A DNA stretch of 40,254 bases from assembly GCA_021736255.1 (NCBI GenBank), contig JAIPGG010000016.1, positions 1-40,254 on the forward strand, in the 5' to 3' direction. The stretch is from Spirochaetales bacterium (GTDB taxonomy: Bacteria > Spirochaetota > Spirochaetia > JAIPGG01). Shown in pieces: positions 24,503-33,245 of the stretch. Position 1 is the stretch's first letter. Each line of letters begins with the position of its first letter. The position numbers were made by a program, and so were the translations under genes. Below the pieces are notes generated by a model. That model was not told where the DNA came from and ran no database searches. It saw nothing but the letters and a program-made list of their open reading frames with translations.

Positions 24503-25564
24503 CTAACCTCGGGCGGCAGCAGCCGGTTCCTCGCTGAACTCCGGACGTTCGATCTTCGGTTCGGCGGCGGTCTCGGGGAACTCGGGCAGGTAGCAATAGC
24601 TCGGGTCCTTCTTCTGCTTTTTGTGAATTCGATGGATCAGAGCGAGGACGTGAAAGAGGGTCGGTTTGATCTTCGGGGTGTCGCCGGCCATGAGTTTGTG
24701 GAGCTTTCCCAGGTTGTAGAAGGGAACGGCGGCGTACATGTGGTGCTCGATGTGGTAGTGCATCCGCCAGTAGAGCCACTTGATCAGGGGCGAGGCCTTG
24801 AAGGAGTGGGCGATCACCCGCCAGTCGGGGTTGTTCGGACAGAGTCCGTGGTGCTGAGCAACGCCGGTCCCGTGGCCCAGGTAGGAGAAAAAGAAGTAGC
24901 TGAAGGTAACCGAATAGAGCAGGATCCACAGCTGGAAGTAGATAAAGATGGCTGCGAGGATTGCGTGGCCGATCACCATGATTCGGGCCCAGCGGATCAT
25001 CTTTTTCCGTTTGGGGTCACCTTTGGGGAAAAGGGGTTCCCAGAAAAAGAAGTCGGCATCGCCGTTGCCGAAAAAGTGGGCGATGTTGGTGAACATGACC
25101 ATCTTGAACTTGCCCCAGTCGAAGGTGAACCAGCTCAGGATGGTCCAGAAGCTGTAGGGACCGGTCCCGATAATGACTTCCTTGTCCAGGCCGCGGAAGG
25201 CGGTGAGCTGATGGTGCTTCATGTGGCTCTCGCGGAAGTGGAGATAGTTGTTCCAGGTCAAGAAGCTGAACAGGAGATAGAAGAACTCGTTGATCCATCT
25301 GGTCTTGAATGGGGTCTTGTGGCTGAGCTCGTGGATCGAGGCCTCCATACCCAGAAAGGCCATAAAGCTTCCCTGCAGTACGGCGGTTATCGTCAACAGC
25401 ACCCATTGTTCTCCGAGGAAAAGAAGAACCGATAGGAAAATGAAGGCGGCATAGACCAGGAGAAAACTAAAGGCCTGAAGGAAGCCCTTGAAGTCGCTGC
25501 GGACCGTCAGCTTCTGCATCTCCTCCTTGGGAATCGGGGTTCGGTACCAGGATATGTTCGGCAT
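24503..25564 (-). CDS. Membrane fatty acid desaturase
   Basis: A 353-residue integral membrane di-iron desaturase. All three histidine boxes are present: HELSH (78-82), HMKHH (114-118) and HIEHH (271-275), with a further HGTGVAQHH block (231-239). Hydrophobic pairs at about 35-70, 93-105 and 195-230 give the expected membrane topology. The enzyme introduces a double bond into acyl chains using O2 and an electron donor, so its presence implies at least occasional oxygen exposure. The tail is proline- and glutamate-rich. The ATG follows AAGGAGAG. Exact substrate and position specificity are not readable; beta-carotene hydroxylase-like or other family members are less likely. Confidence 0.9.
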   Translation of the reverse strand: MPNISWYRTPIPKEEMQKLTVRSDFKGFLQAFSFLLVYAAFIFLSVLLFLGEQWVLLTITAVLQGSFMAFLGMEASIHELSHKTPFKTRWINEFFYLLFSFLTWNNYLHFRESHMKHHQLTAFRGLDKEVIIGTGPYSFWTILSWFTFDWGKFKMVMFTNIAHFFGNGDADFFFWEPLFPKGDPKRKKMIRWARIMVIGHAILAAIFIYFQLWILLYSVTFSYFFFSYLGHGTGVAQHHGLCPNNPDWRVIAHSFKASPLIKWLYWRMHYHIEHHMYAAVPFYNLGKLHKLMAGDTPKIKPTLFHVLALIHRIHKKQKKDPSYCYLPEFPETAAEPKIERPEFSEEPAAAARG

Positions 25565-25650
25565 TCAACTCTCCTTCTTATACTGTAGTGAAAGGTTATC
25601 TATTTAGTAATGATAAGCGATATCACAACTGCAAGCAAATTTTTTCCCGT

Positions 25651-28380
25651 TCATCCTGCCGCCTCTTCTGTCCACCTCCGTGCAGAGAGAGCAACCAGAA
25701 GATAGAGGCACACCGCGCCGACAAAAACCAGCCGAAATCCGGCGGTCATTGAAAGGAGGAGCGCCAGGGGGGTGGCAGAGACGGATGCAACGCCGTTGGC
25801 TGCCCACATGAGAGGGACAAAATCCGGATCCTTCGAGCGCATATAGGCAATGCCGGCAGGGAAAAAGACTCCCAACACGAAAGAAACGGGGAAGAGGAGC
25901 GCGAGGGTGAGAGTGAAGCGCCCTGCGGTGGGCATTTCCACTCCGGCCTGCAGCAGGGGGTCGAGTCCGAGAAGATAGACCAGGCCTAGGGCAGCCAGGA
26001 TAAGACCTGCACGCAACACCCTTTGGCCGGGGCGCGGGGCCAACCGATGCTGCAGAGCGCTGCCGCCCCCGGCAAAAACCAGAATCCCCGTGAGCACTGC
26101 AGCCGTAGAATAAACCGGGTCCCCCATGAACTGGGTAAGCCTTTGAATCAACAGAATCTCGAAGAACATGAAGGCAAATCCGATTCCCATAAAGTGAAGC
26201 AGTCCTTCCAGCAGGGACCTCCGGCGGGCCGGGTTCAGGCGGCTTTTCAAGGGATCCTGTTCTCTGCGCCCGCCGCAGGTTCGAGGCGCGAGGCTGCTCC
26301 TGTGCCCGCCGCTTCTGTGTCGATAGAAGAGCATGGGGACCAGTACCAGGACAACCGCCAGGACGGTAACCTCCACAAAGGTCAAGGTAACCACCGCGTA
26401 GCCGAGGTCTATTCGGCGAAACCAGTCGCGCCCGTAACTTTCGGTGTAATTCTCCAGACTGGACCACTTAAAGAAGCTGTGGAAATACGGTTTGTCATCG
26501 GTGGCAGGACGCACGTTATAGACCCAGTCTTCGTAAAAGGTCTCGGGGAAGGTGCCGGCACTGTTGGGTTGCCATTTAGCGGATTCGGAAGCCGGGCCTT
26601 CTAAGCTCCGGTCGGCTCGGGAGGCTTCGCCGGCCTCGAGTATTCGAAGAGCTGCGTGGTGGTAATAGGAATAAGGCTTTCCTTCAGGACCGGGGAGGCG
26701 GTTTCTCTGCTCCCGGCTGCCCCACTGAGTTCCAGGCAGGTAGACGATGTCCAACTGCAGAGGGCCGGCCATCTGTTTGATATGATCCTTGTCATCTTCC
26801 GAGAGAGCCGTCCGCGCAGCAATCGTGGTAACGGCAAGATAATTTCGCATGACAGCGATCTTCGATGCCGCAGGCCGGCCGGATTCCGTCTGATCGACCA
26901 AGGGAGAATCGCGGGGTGCTGTGTTTTCCGTTTGGGCAGGGGCCGACGCGGCCGCGCCCTCGATGCCGGCCGACAGGGTGGAGAGTATCCGGATATTGTC
27001 CCTCGGCGGCAGGTGAATACCACGGGTAACCGCAATGAGTCCGCCTTCAGCAAGGCGGGTATACGCTTCGCCAAAGGCCTCCCGGGTGAGCAGATAGTCC
27101 TGGCTGAGCGATCCCATCGCCCCCGAACCTGCAGGCAACGCCTCCGCTCCTACGAACTGGATAATGTCGAACTCCTTATCGGTTTGCTGCAGGTAGAGCC
27201 GGGGATCCTTTGAAACAACAGTAACGTCGGGGCCCTGATATACCCCGCCGCTTTCGGCTGAGAGCTCCTCCCGCATGAGCCGAATGAGCTGCGGATTCCT
27301 CTGGACAACCGTTATCTTTGAGGCATCGAAGCGCCGGGCAAGCCAAACATTTACCCCGCCGGTTTCCCCTAAAAGCAGAACCCTCGCCCCCGGACGCAGC
27401 CGGTAGGGAATCGACTGAGGAACGGTTTGGAGCACATCGGCCTTGTCATCCGAGTCGATTCTGAATATGGTCCCCGCCGCATTACCGTCGTTGAATAGAC
27501 TGAGTTGAGGCGGCGGAGGTGAACCTGTGGGCGAGGCAAAGAGTGTACTGTGAAGGGTTTGTGCCTCGTAGACATCGATCTGCCCCCGTGGGCCGCAGGT
27601 CCGGGCTACATGCTCGGCGCTCCCCTGCTCTTCGAGGCGCTCGAGCTGAGCTATGTCCTTGTACTGGTCGTATTCGACCCCGCTTTGCCGGGCCTGAAAT
27701 AAACCGCCGGCACCAACAACGATGGCCAGAACAAACCAGATCAGCGCTTTTCGCCGGCTCCGGGCCGGGGATGCTTTGCCTGCGTCGTTCCCGGCGCTCG
27801 CTTCTTCGGAGGCTTCCACCCGCATGTACCGCAGCCACAGCCCGAAGGCGGCAATGCCGAGCAAGGCTAAGCCCTGGGGCAAATCGACGGCGGGGACGAG
27901 AAACAGGGTCCCGACACCTACAAGCGCCCCTACTCCGCTGCCGAAAAGATTAGCGGCATAGAGCCTGCCGGCCTTCCGGGGAAAGCTGCTGAGTACCAGC
28001 CCCACAAAAAGGCCGGCAAAGAAAAAGGGAAGAAACAGTAGGAAAATTTCGAGGGCCATCCGGCCGGCTTGCCCAAAATCATACAGCAGGTACTGCATGT
28101 CGGGCCGGACGGCCATTGCCAGGGGGTAAGAGGCAGCGCTGCTTATGACAAAGAGGCCGATCGCTCGGGCGCCCCACAGTTCGATGTGATCTTTTATCCG
28201 GCTCCACAGGAGGCTCAAGGCGGTTCCGCTTGCGCCGAATCCGAGGAGGGCCGTACCGATAATCAGGTAGGCGAAATGGTAATAGCCGGTAATAGATAGC
28301 GCGCGCAGGAGCACGATCTGCAGGGCAAGGACGGCAGCTGATATAATGGCGATCGATGTCCAGAGTGCCGGGCGTTTCAT
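25651..28380 (-). CDS. Membrane-embedded spermidine-synthase-like protein
   Basis: A 909-residue protein with about seven N-terminal membrane segments (residues 8-185), a soluble Rossmann region (about 250-640) and a C-terminal membrane block (about 685-905). The soluble part has the nucleotide-binding loop VLLLGETGG (334-342) and the FDIIQF strand seen in polyamine aminopropyltransferases. Proteins of this layout are usually annotated as spermidine synthase-like membrane proteins; their activity is largely untested. Two low-complexity stretches occur (about 190-212 and 700-730). The glycine-rich loop has E-T-G-G rather than the usual G-x-G-D-G, so true aminopropyl transfer is uncertain. The start follows GAGGGGAT, 15 bases after the exported isoaspartyl methyltransferase gene, suggesting an operon. 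Confidence 0.8.
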   Translation of the reverse strand: MKRPALWTSIAIISAAVLALQIVLLRALSITGYYHFAYLIIGTALLGFGASGTALSLLWSRIKDHIELWGARAIGLFVISSAASYPLAMAVRPDMQYLLYDFGQAGRMALEIFLLFLPFFFAGLFVGLVLSSFPRKAGRLYAANLFGSGVGALVGVGTLFLVPAVDLPQGLALLGIAAFGLWLRYMRVEASEEASAGNDAGKASPARSRRKALIWFVLAIVVGAGGLFQARQSGVEYDQYKDIAQLERLEEQGSAEHVARTCGPRGQIDVYEAQTLHSTLFASPTGSPPPPQLSLFNDGNAAGTIFRIDSDDKADVLQTVPQSIPYRLRPGARVLLLGETGGVNVWLARRFDASKITVVQRNPQLIRLMREELSAESGGVYQGPDVTVVSKDPRLYLQQTDKEFDIIQFVGAEALPAGSGAMGSLSQDYLLTREAFGEAYTRLAEGGLIAVTRGIHLPPRDNIRILSTLSAGIEGAAASAPAQTENTAPRDSPLVDQTESGRPAASKIAVMRNYLAVTTIAARTALSEDDKDHIKQMAGPLQLDIVYLPGTQWGSREQRNRLPGPEGKPYSYYHHAALRILEAGEASRADRSLEGPASESAKWQPNSAGTFPETFYEDWVYNVRPATDDKPYFHSFFKWSSLENYTESYGRDWFRRIDLGYAVVTLTFVEVTVLAVVLVLVPMLFYRHRSGGHRSSLAPRTCGGRREQDPLKSRLNPARRRSLLEGLLHFMGIGFAFMFFEILLIQRLTQFMGDPVYSTAAVLTGILVFAGGGSALQHRLAPRPGQRVLRAGLILAALGLVYLLGLDPLLQAGVEMPTAGRFTLTLALLFPVSFVLGVFFPAGIAYMRSKDPDFVPLMWAANGVASVSATPLALLLSMTAGFRLVFVGAVCLYLLVALSARRWTEEAAG

Positions 28381-28395
28381 AGTGATCCCCTCGTC

Positions 28396-29349
28396 TTACG
28401 AGGAAGAGTCCTTCTTGCCCTCGCTTGTCTGTTTTTCCTGCGCCTTGCCCTTCTGTGCCTGACCGGTCATCGGAACAAAACGCACCGGCAAGAGATGGTC
28501 GGTTGTTACATCCTCAGGACCATGTTTTTCAACGAGGACCAGGCTTTGCACCTCGTAGGTTCCCCCGATCGGGATGATAATCCTGCCGCCGGCTTTGAGC
28601 TGCTCAACAAGGGGTGGAGGGATGTGACCGGCTGCAGCAGTGACGATAACAGCGTCAAAGGGGGCCTGTTCCGGCCACCCGAAGTAGCCGTCTCCCTGCC
28701 GCAGGTGAATATTCGTGTATCCAAGGCGCCGGAGACGGGCCTCGGCACTTTCGTGCAGTCCTTCAATGATCTCTATGCTGTATACATCTTTCACGATTTT
28801 CGCGAGAACGGCCGCCTGATAGCCGCTTCCTGTTCCCACTTCCAGCACTCGGTCGTCTTCTTCGAGCCCGAGCTTCTCGGTCATAAAGGCCACAATGTAG
28901 GGCTGCGAGATGGTTTGCCCGTGACCGATCGGGAGGGATCGGTCCACATAGGATGAGTCCCTGCGTTGTTCGGGAACGAATTCATGCCGGCGGACGGCCA
29001 TCATAGCCTCGAGTACTGTTTGATCCTGAATGCCCTTTTGCGTGAGCACATCCTGAACCAGGTGTTCTCGCCGGTCACGGTACTCCCCGTTATCTGATGT
29101 GCCGCTCTGACTGTCCTGTGCCTCAGACGGTGAAGCATTGTCTTGATTGCCTGCCTGCTCACTGGATTGCCCTGCTTTGCCGCTTTGGGTATCCGTCTCA
29201 CCGCCCGGTCCCCGGGAATCACCCATTCCCATAGCACTCGTACTCATAGGTGCTGCCGAAAAAAGTAAAAAAACAAAAAGCACGAAAATTTGGGAGAGCG
29301 CGATTTTTTTTGAGGCAAAAAGACGCTGAATTCTGTTACTCGCTCGCAT
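28396..29349 (-). CDS. pcm: Exported protein-L-isoaspartate O-methyltransferase
   Basis: A protein of about 317 residues. The catalytic domain (about 95-300) matches PCMT, which methylates isoaspartyl residues using S-adenosylmethionine to start their repair. Motifs seen: GHGQTISQP (142-150), VLEVGTGSGYQ (168-178) and FDAVIVTAAAGHIPPPL. Unusually, a hydrophobic export signal (about 16-40) and a Ser/Gly/Gln-rich linker (about 43-88) precede it, and a charged Lys/Gln-rich tail follows. An in-frame TTG 13 codons upstream is an alternative start, but neither start has a strong ribosome binding site. Export would place a SAM-dependent enzyme outside the cytoplasm, which is odd. It sits 15 bases ahead of the membrane spermidine-synthase-like gene, which also carries a SAM-type fold. 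Confidence 0.88.
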   Translation of the reverse strand: MRASNRIQRLFASKKIALSQIFVLFVFLLFSAAPMSTSAMGMGDSRGPGGETDTQSGKAGQSSEQAGNQDNASPSEAQDSQSGTSDNGEYRDRREHLVQDVLTQKGIQDQTVLEAMMAVRRHEFVPEQRRDSSYVDRSLPIGHGQTISQPYIVAFMTEKLGLEEDDRVLEVGTGSGYQAAVLAKIVKDVYSIEIIEGLHESAEARLRRLGYTNIHLRQGDGYFGWPEQAPFDAVIVTAAAGHIPPPLVEQLKAGGRIIIPIGGTYEVQSLVLVEKHGPEDVTTDHLLPVRFVPMTGQAQKGKAQEKQTSEGKKDSSS

Positions 29350-29553
29350 TCTATCTCTAGTATTTTGCCTCTTCTCCGGTTCCGTCAAGCATATTCTATC
29401 AAAGCGGGTTCGGCCTATAGCACGTAAAAATGCTTACCGTTCAGCTCGACGGGAATGGAGGGTGTTGATAAAAGAGCATCTCTTGACCAGATGAGGTTCT
29501 TATTAGATTGTGGAAAGCAATTATGTTAATTCCCTCCTGAAAAGAACAAAAGA

Positions 29554-30441
29554 CTACAGGCGATTTCGGGCAAGGCGTGTGACTTCCTCTTCAGCCCCAA
29601 TTCTAACCGCCTCTTCGAGAGCTCGAGCAGCCTTTTCATTGTCACCTTGCTCAAGGCGGGAAATTCCCAAAAGATAGTAAGCAAGCTGCTCTTTGCCCGG
29701 ATTCAGCTTCTCTTGAACCAAAAGGGCAAAGGATTTTTCGGCGTTCGCATAATTATAACTCTCGAGCGACAGCCGACCATTCAATAACAGATAGTCGGAA
29801 TAGACGGAGCTGAAATTCTCCACCTTGTTGTCGCGGAGGACCTTCAGCGCCTTCCCTCTGCTTCCGGCAGCATCGTACGAAGCAGCAAGGTAGTACCAGT
29901 ACGCACTCGAATCATTCAATAGCAAGGGATCTACATCGTTTTCAAGAATTTCTATAGTCTGTTCATATTTTTCAGCTGTGTATGCCTCTACAGCCCTTTC
30001 GAAATTGGCAGTATCCTCATCAACCCAATCAAAGCTTTCCTGCTCCACTGCTTCTGATCCGCGCACCCCCATAACCGTCGTACTGCTGCGGTTGCCTTCC
30101 GCCTCGTCCTTGATCAATCGGTTGAAGATCGAAGCTACAGAGGAACTCTTTTTTTCTGCAGGTCGGTTCGAGGATGAAGAGAGGTTATAGTTCCCAGGTT
30201 TCGAGAAAAGCCGGGTTTCCTGCGGACCGGCAAATTCGGCTATGGTATTGCCGGAAAGTTTTATCGTACTCCCAGGAGGTGCAGAATCCCCTGTCCGGAG
30301 AGGGAGCCATTCCCCGTTTTTTCGAATATCCGCTCGTCCGTCCAGGTAAACTAATTCAAAATTCTGCGCAGAAAGAAACCCTGCGATCAAAAAAAACAAC
30401 AACACCGAGAGGAGAATTCGAATACGCTTCATCTTCTTCAA
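29554..30441 (-). CDS. Exported FecR-like / TPR protein
   Basis: A 295-residue secreted or periplasmic protein. A signal peptide (about 1-25, ending FLSAQ) is followed by a FecR-like beta domain (about 26-90: VYLDGRADIRKNGEWLPLRTGD and PPGSTIKLSG). A Ser-rich linker leads to TPR-like helical repeats (about 145-295). TTVMGVRGSEAVE near residue 125 resembles the end of FecR modules, where GVRGT is common. Such two-part proteins are frequent in spirochaetes; function is not established. No FecI-type sigma factor or TonB receptor is nearby, so iron-citrate signalling is not suggested. The 165 bases downstream hold only weak inverted repeats and no gene. Confidence 0.78.
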   Translation of the reverse strand: MKKMKRIRILLSVLLFFLIAGFLSAQNFELVYLDGRADIRKNGEWLPLRTGDSAPPGSTIKLSGNTIAEFAGPQETRLFSKPGNYNLSSSSNRPAEKKSSSVASIFNRLIKDEAEGNRSSTTVMGVRGSEAVEQESFDWVDEDTANFERAVEAYTAEKYEQTIEILENDVDPLLLNDSSAYWYYLAASYDAAGSRGKALKVLRDNKVENFSSVYSDYLLLNGRLSLESYNYANAEKSFALLVQEKLNPGKEQLAYYLLGISRLEQGDNEKAARALEEAVRIGAEEEVTRLARNRL

Positions 30442-30501
30442 CCCCTTACAGATACTGTGTAGAGCATCGTATTATGAGTATATCACACTTTCCGGTCACA
30501 T

Positions 30502-31119
30502 CTAAAGGATAACAGAAAAAGCACCCGTTAATCGGCTGCTTTCGGTATCAAGCGGTTTTTTCAGGAGCCAGGCAATATTTTCACCGAGCCGTGTCATTGT
30601 TTTAATTCCCTCCGTATCCTTCCGGCAGTCGCCGACATTCCGGGCAATGCCGACATTCCAGTAGGTTGAACCGGGGAGAATCATATCGTTGATAAAGAAA
30701 AACTGATTGATCGATTCGAGGGCGTGTACAGCCCCTGCTCTCCGGGCAACAGCAATACCTGCTCCGACCTTGCGGCTCATAAAGTTCTCACCACCCCGTA
30801 TGGCATACCCGGCGCGGTCGATCAGGGCCTTGGTTTCCGCGGTTATGTCGGAAAAATAAACCGGCGAACCAATAATTACCGCATCGGCCTCTTCCATCTT
30901 GTCTATGCAGTCATTGATAATATCGTCGTCGAAACTGCACCGCCCATCTCCTTCCTCTCTGCATCCGAGGCAGGCGGTACATCCGCGGACCACTTTACCG
31001 GCAAGCGAAACCTGTTCACATTCGATTCCGTCATCCCGAAGGGGCCCGAAGGTGGTTTCGATAAAACAAGACGTGTTACCTTCCGGTCTGGCGCTTCCGT
31101 TGAACGCGACTACATACAT
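30502..31119 (-). CDS. Iron-sulfur flavoprotein / NADPH-dependent FMN reductase family
   Basis: A 205-residue flavodoxin-like protein. The FMN phosphate loop is FNGSARPEGNTS (6-17). A compact cysteine motif C47-x2-C50-x2-C53-x7-C61 matches the [4Fe-4S] pattern of archaeal-type iron-sulfur flavoproteins (Isf), which pass electrons between ferredoxin and other acceptors. GSPVYFSDITAETKALIDR is the usual second flavin-binding block. The ATG follows CAGGAGGAG; the upstream in-frame start is ignored. It is divergent from the nifS-like gene, and an electron-carrier role under anaerobic conditions fits the Fe-S theme of the region, but a partner is not identified. Confidence 0.87.
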   Translation of the reverse strand: MYVVAFNGSARPEGNTSCFIETTFGPLRDDGIECEQVSLAGKVVRGCTACLGCREEGDGRCSFDDDIINDCIDKMEEADAVIIGSPVYFSDITAETKALIDRAGYAIRGGENFMSRKVGAGIAVARRAGAVHALESINQFFFINDMILPGSTYWNVGIARNVGDCRKDTEGIKTMTRLGENIAWLLKKPLDTESSRLTGAFSVIL

Positions 31120-31220
31120 AATCTCCTCCTGATTTGCTGTCTGTTTCACGAGTATACCCTAGAGCTCAGCCACCGTGAAAGGCGGAAACGAGAAAAAACA
31201 CCGGCAGCCCTTTGCTTCTC

Positions 31221-31250
31221 TTGAATTCTTTAGTATTTTGGTCATAATTA
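31221..31250 (+). promoter_or_regulatory. Putative promoter of the nifS-nifU operon
   Basis: TTGAAT (31221-31226), 18 bases, then TAATTA (31245-31250). The leader of about 26 bases contains GAGGA before the ATG. No IscR-type operator is apparent. Confidence 0.45.
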
Positions 31251-31282
31251 TTGGTGAGTATGGATAAAACTCGAGGAATGGT

Positions 31283-32524
31283 ATGAGTACTGAAAAACCG
31301 GAAACTGTCTATTTGGATCATAATGCTACAACCCCCCTGCATCCTGCGGTCAAACAGGAAATGACCGAAGCGATGGAGTTATTCGGAAATCCTTCGAGCA
31401 TGCACGGCTTCGGTAGAGAAGCACGGGCAAATGTGGAACATGCCAGAAAAACGGTAGCCTCGTTTATTGGTGCCGATTCTGCGAACCTGATGTTCACCGG
31501 CAGCGGTTCAGAGGCAAACAACACCGTCCTATCTATTTTTTCCTGCAGCGGAGATTCCTGCAGCACTGGTTCCGGTCGGACAGGGGAAAAAGGGGAAACG
31601 AACAACCGGAAAACCATCATCACTACACGGATCGAACATCCCTGTGTATTGGAAACCTCCCGCTGTCTTGCCGGACAGGGAACCCCGGTGAAATATCTGG
31701 ATGTGGATCGATACGGGAAAATCAACATGGATCAACTCTCCGAGCTTTTAACCGACGATGTAGGCCTCGTTTCAATAATGATGGCAAACAACGAGATCGG
31801 CACTCTTCAGGACATTTCAGAGGCAGCACGGCTGGTGCATGAACACGGTGCTTTGCTGCATACCGACGCTGTACAGGCAGTAGGAAAAATCCCGGTAGAT
31901 GTCGATGACCTCGGAGTGGATTTTCTGAGTATGAGCGCTCACAAGATATACGGTCCGAAGGGTGTCGGCGCTCTGTACGTCAGACCCGGGACCCCCTTTT
32001 GTCCCTTTGTCCGGGGCGGGCACCAGGAGCAGGGACGTCGGGCGGGAACAGAAAACACGCTCGGGATCCTCGGGATGGCCCGGGCGGTACAGATGCGCTC
32101 GGAAGAGATGGAAGATGAACTGCACCGGATACGGGCTCTGCGGGAGCAACTTGTTCGGGGTATAGAGTCTTCGATCGACGATGTCGTCTTCAACGGCCAC
32201 CCGGAGGATTATATACCTCACACAGTAAACGTTTCATTTCCCGGAGCCGAAGGCGAATCTATTCTTCTCTATTTGGATATGGCGGGTATTGCGGTTTCCA
32301 CCGGTTCGGCCTGTGCTTCGGGATCTCTGGACCCGTCCCATGTGCTTCTTGCTACAGGAACGGATGCAGAGAGAGCTCATGGTTCAATCCGCATCAGCAT
32401 GGGAAGGGACACGACAGAAGAACAGATCGGGTATCTACTCGAAGTCCTTCCGCCGGTAATCCGAAAAATTCGCGGAATGTCTACAGCCTACATTGGAGGA
32501 AACACATATGCTCAAACAGGTTAA
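31283..32524 (+). CDS. nifS: Cysteine desulfurase (NifS/IscS type)
   Basis: A 413-residue PLP enzyme that removes sulfur from cysteine and hands it to an Fe-S scaffold. Hallmarks: YLDHNATTPLHP (10-21), GSGSEANN (73-80), IEHPCVLE (117-124), MANNEIGTLQ (167-176), HTDAVQAVGK (193-202), PLP lysine K221 in SAHKIYGPKG, and the catalytic Cys loop STGSACASG (C344). A short Ser/Gly/Cys-rich insertion (about 88-108) is not typical. The next gene, a NifU-like scaffold, starts inside the 3' end (17-base overlap), so the two are co-translated. The gene symbol marks the pairing with NifU; no nitrogenase genes are present, so the role is general or anaerobic Fe-S assembly. Confidence 0.94.
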   Translation: MSTEKPETVYLDHNATTPLHPAVKQEMTEAMELFGNPSSMHGFGREARANVEHARKTVASFIGADSANLMFTGSGSEANNTVLSIFSCSGDSCSTGSGRTGEKGETNNRKTIITTRIEHPCVLETSRCLAGQGTPVKYLDVDRYGKINMDQLSELLTDDVGLVSIMMANNEIGTLQDISEAARLVHEHGALLHTDAVQAVGKIPVDVDDLGVDFLSMSAHKIYGPKGVGALYVRPGTPFCPFVRGGHQEQGRRAGTENTLGILGMARAVQMRSEEMEDELHRIRALREQLVRGIESSIDDVVFNGHPEDYIPHTVNVSFPGAEGESILLYLDMAGIAVSTGSACASGSLDPSHVLLATGTDAERAHGSIRISMGRDTTEEQIGYLLEVLPPVIRKIRGMSTAYIGGNTYAQTG

Positions 32525-33119
32525 CTGGGTATACAGCGATACTTTGAAGGACCACTTCATGAACCCGAGAAATATCCTCGAAACAGACGACACATCCGGA
32601 TTCGACGGAGTCGGGATGGAGGGGAATCTTGCCTGCGGAGATCAGATGATGGTCGCTATCACGGTCAATGCAGAAAAGGAAGTAATAACCGACTGCAAGT
32701 GGAAAACCTACGGCTGCGCCAGTGCGATAGCCAGCACCTCCGTGCTCTCGGAAATGGTCAAAGGCATGACCCTCGAGGCTGCCTTCGATCTTTCACCCAA
32801 AGACGTTACCGCAGAACTCGGCGGTTTGCCGGAGAATAAAATCCACTGCTCTGTGCTCGGAGACAAAGCCCTGCGTGCCGCCATAAACAACTACTTTGAA
32901 CGCAACAACATGCCTGAACGGGTCAGAAAGGAAAAAGCGAAGATTGTCTGCCAGTGCATGAATGTAACCGACCATGAAATCGAGGATGCCGTGCTGGAGG
33001 GGGCTCGAAGCTATGCGGAACTGCAGGAACACACCAAGATCGGCACCGTATGCGGACAATGCCGCTTCGAAAGCGAGGCACTGCTGGAAAAATATATCCA
33101 TCTGCACTTCACCGAATAA
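32508..33119 (+). CDS. nifU: NifU-like Fe-S scaffold with [2Fe-2S] domain
   Basis: A 203-residue protein. The N-terminal IscU-type scaffold domain (about 1-130) carries the three cluster cysteines C43 (NLACGDQ), C70 (YGCASAIAS) and C114 (HCSVLGD). The C-terminal part (about 145-203) is a Bfd/NifU-type [2Fe-2S] domain with CQC (148, 150) and CGQC (182, 185). The third Nfu-type domain of classical nitrogenase NifU is missing. GGAGG eight bases ahead fixes the ATG inside the end of nifS. It builds clusters transiently on sulfur from NifS. The many Fe-S proteins in the window (hydrogenase-like receptor, aconitase, LeuC, iron-sulfur flavoprotein) are possible clients, by inference only. Confidence 0.93.
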   Translation: MLKQVNWVYSDTLKDHFMNPRNILETDDTSGFDGVGMEGNLACGDQMMVAITVNAEKEVITDCKWKTYGCASAIASTSVLSEMVKGMTLEAAFDLSPKDVTAELGGLPENKIHCSVLGDKALRAAINNYFERNNMPERVRKEKAKIVCQCMNVTDHEIEDAVLEGARSYAELQEHTKIGTVCGQCRFESEALLEKYIHLHFTE

Positions 33120-33185
33120 CAGCCGGTGGCAGCACCAGAAGCACAAGGGCTATAACCCGCTGATGGAAGGGTTTAGCGGAAGAAA

Positions 33186-33238
33186 GTGTCAAAAACCAGG
33201 TCCGAGATTTGACACTATTACCTATCAAGCAATACAAT
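33186..33238 (+). promoter_or_regulatory. Promoter of the Cache chemoreceptor with overlapping inverted repeat
   Basis: TTGACA (33209-33214), 18 bases, then TACAAT (33233-33238). The -10 lies seven bases before the ATG at 33246, implying a leaderless transcript. A perfect eight-base inverted repeat, GTGTCAAA (33186-33193) and TTTGACAC (33208-33215) with a 14-base gap, overlaps the -35 and could bind a regulator. Confidence 0.65.
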
Positions 33239-33245
33239 ACGGTTT

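Noticed and set aside
24075-24929. Minus-strand open frame crossing the hydrogenase-receptor end, the structured interval and the desaturase
   Set aside because: It overlaps two well-supported genes and reads as Pro/Arg-rich low-complexity sequence, typical of a shadow frame in GC-rich DNA.
29389-29553. Intrinsic terminator between the FecR/TPR gene and the exported methyltransferase gene
   Set aside because: CATCT/AGATG forms only five pairs before three mismatches, and the following T-run is short and interrupted.
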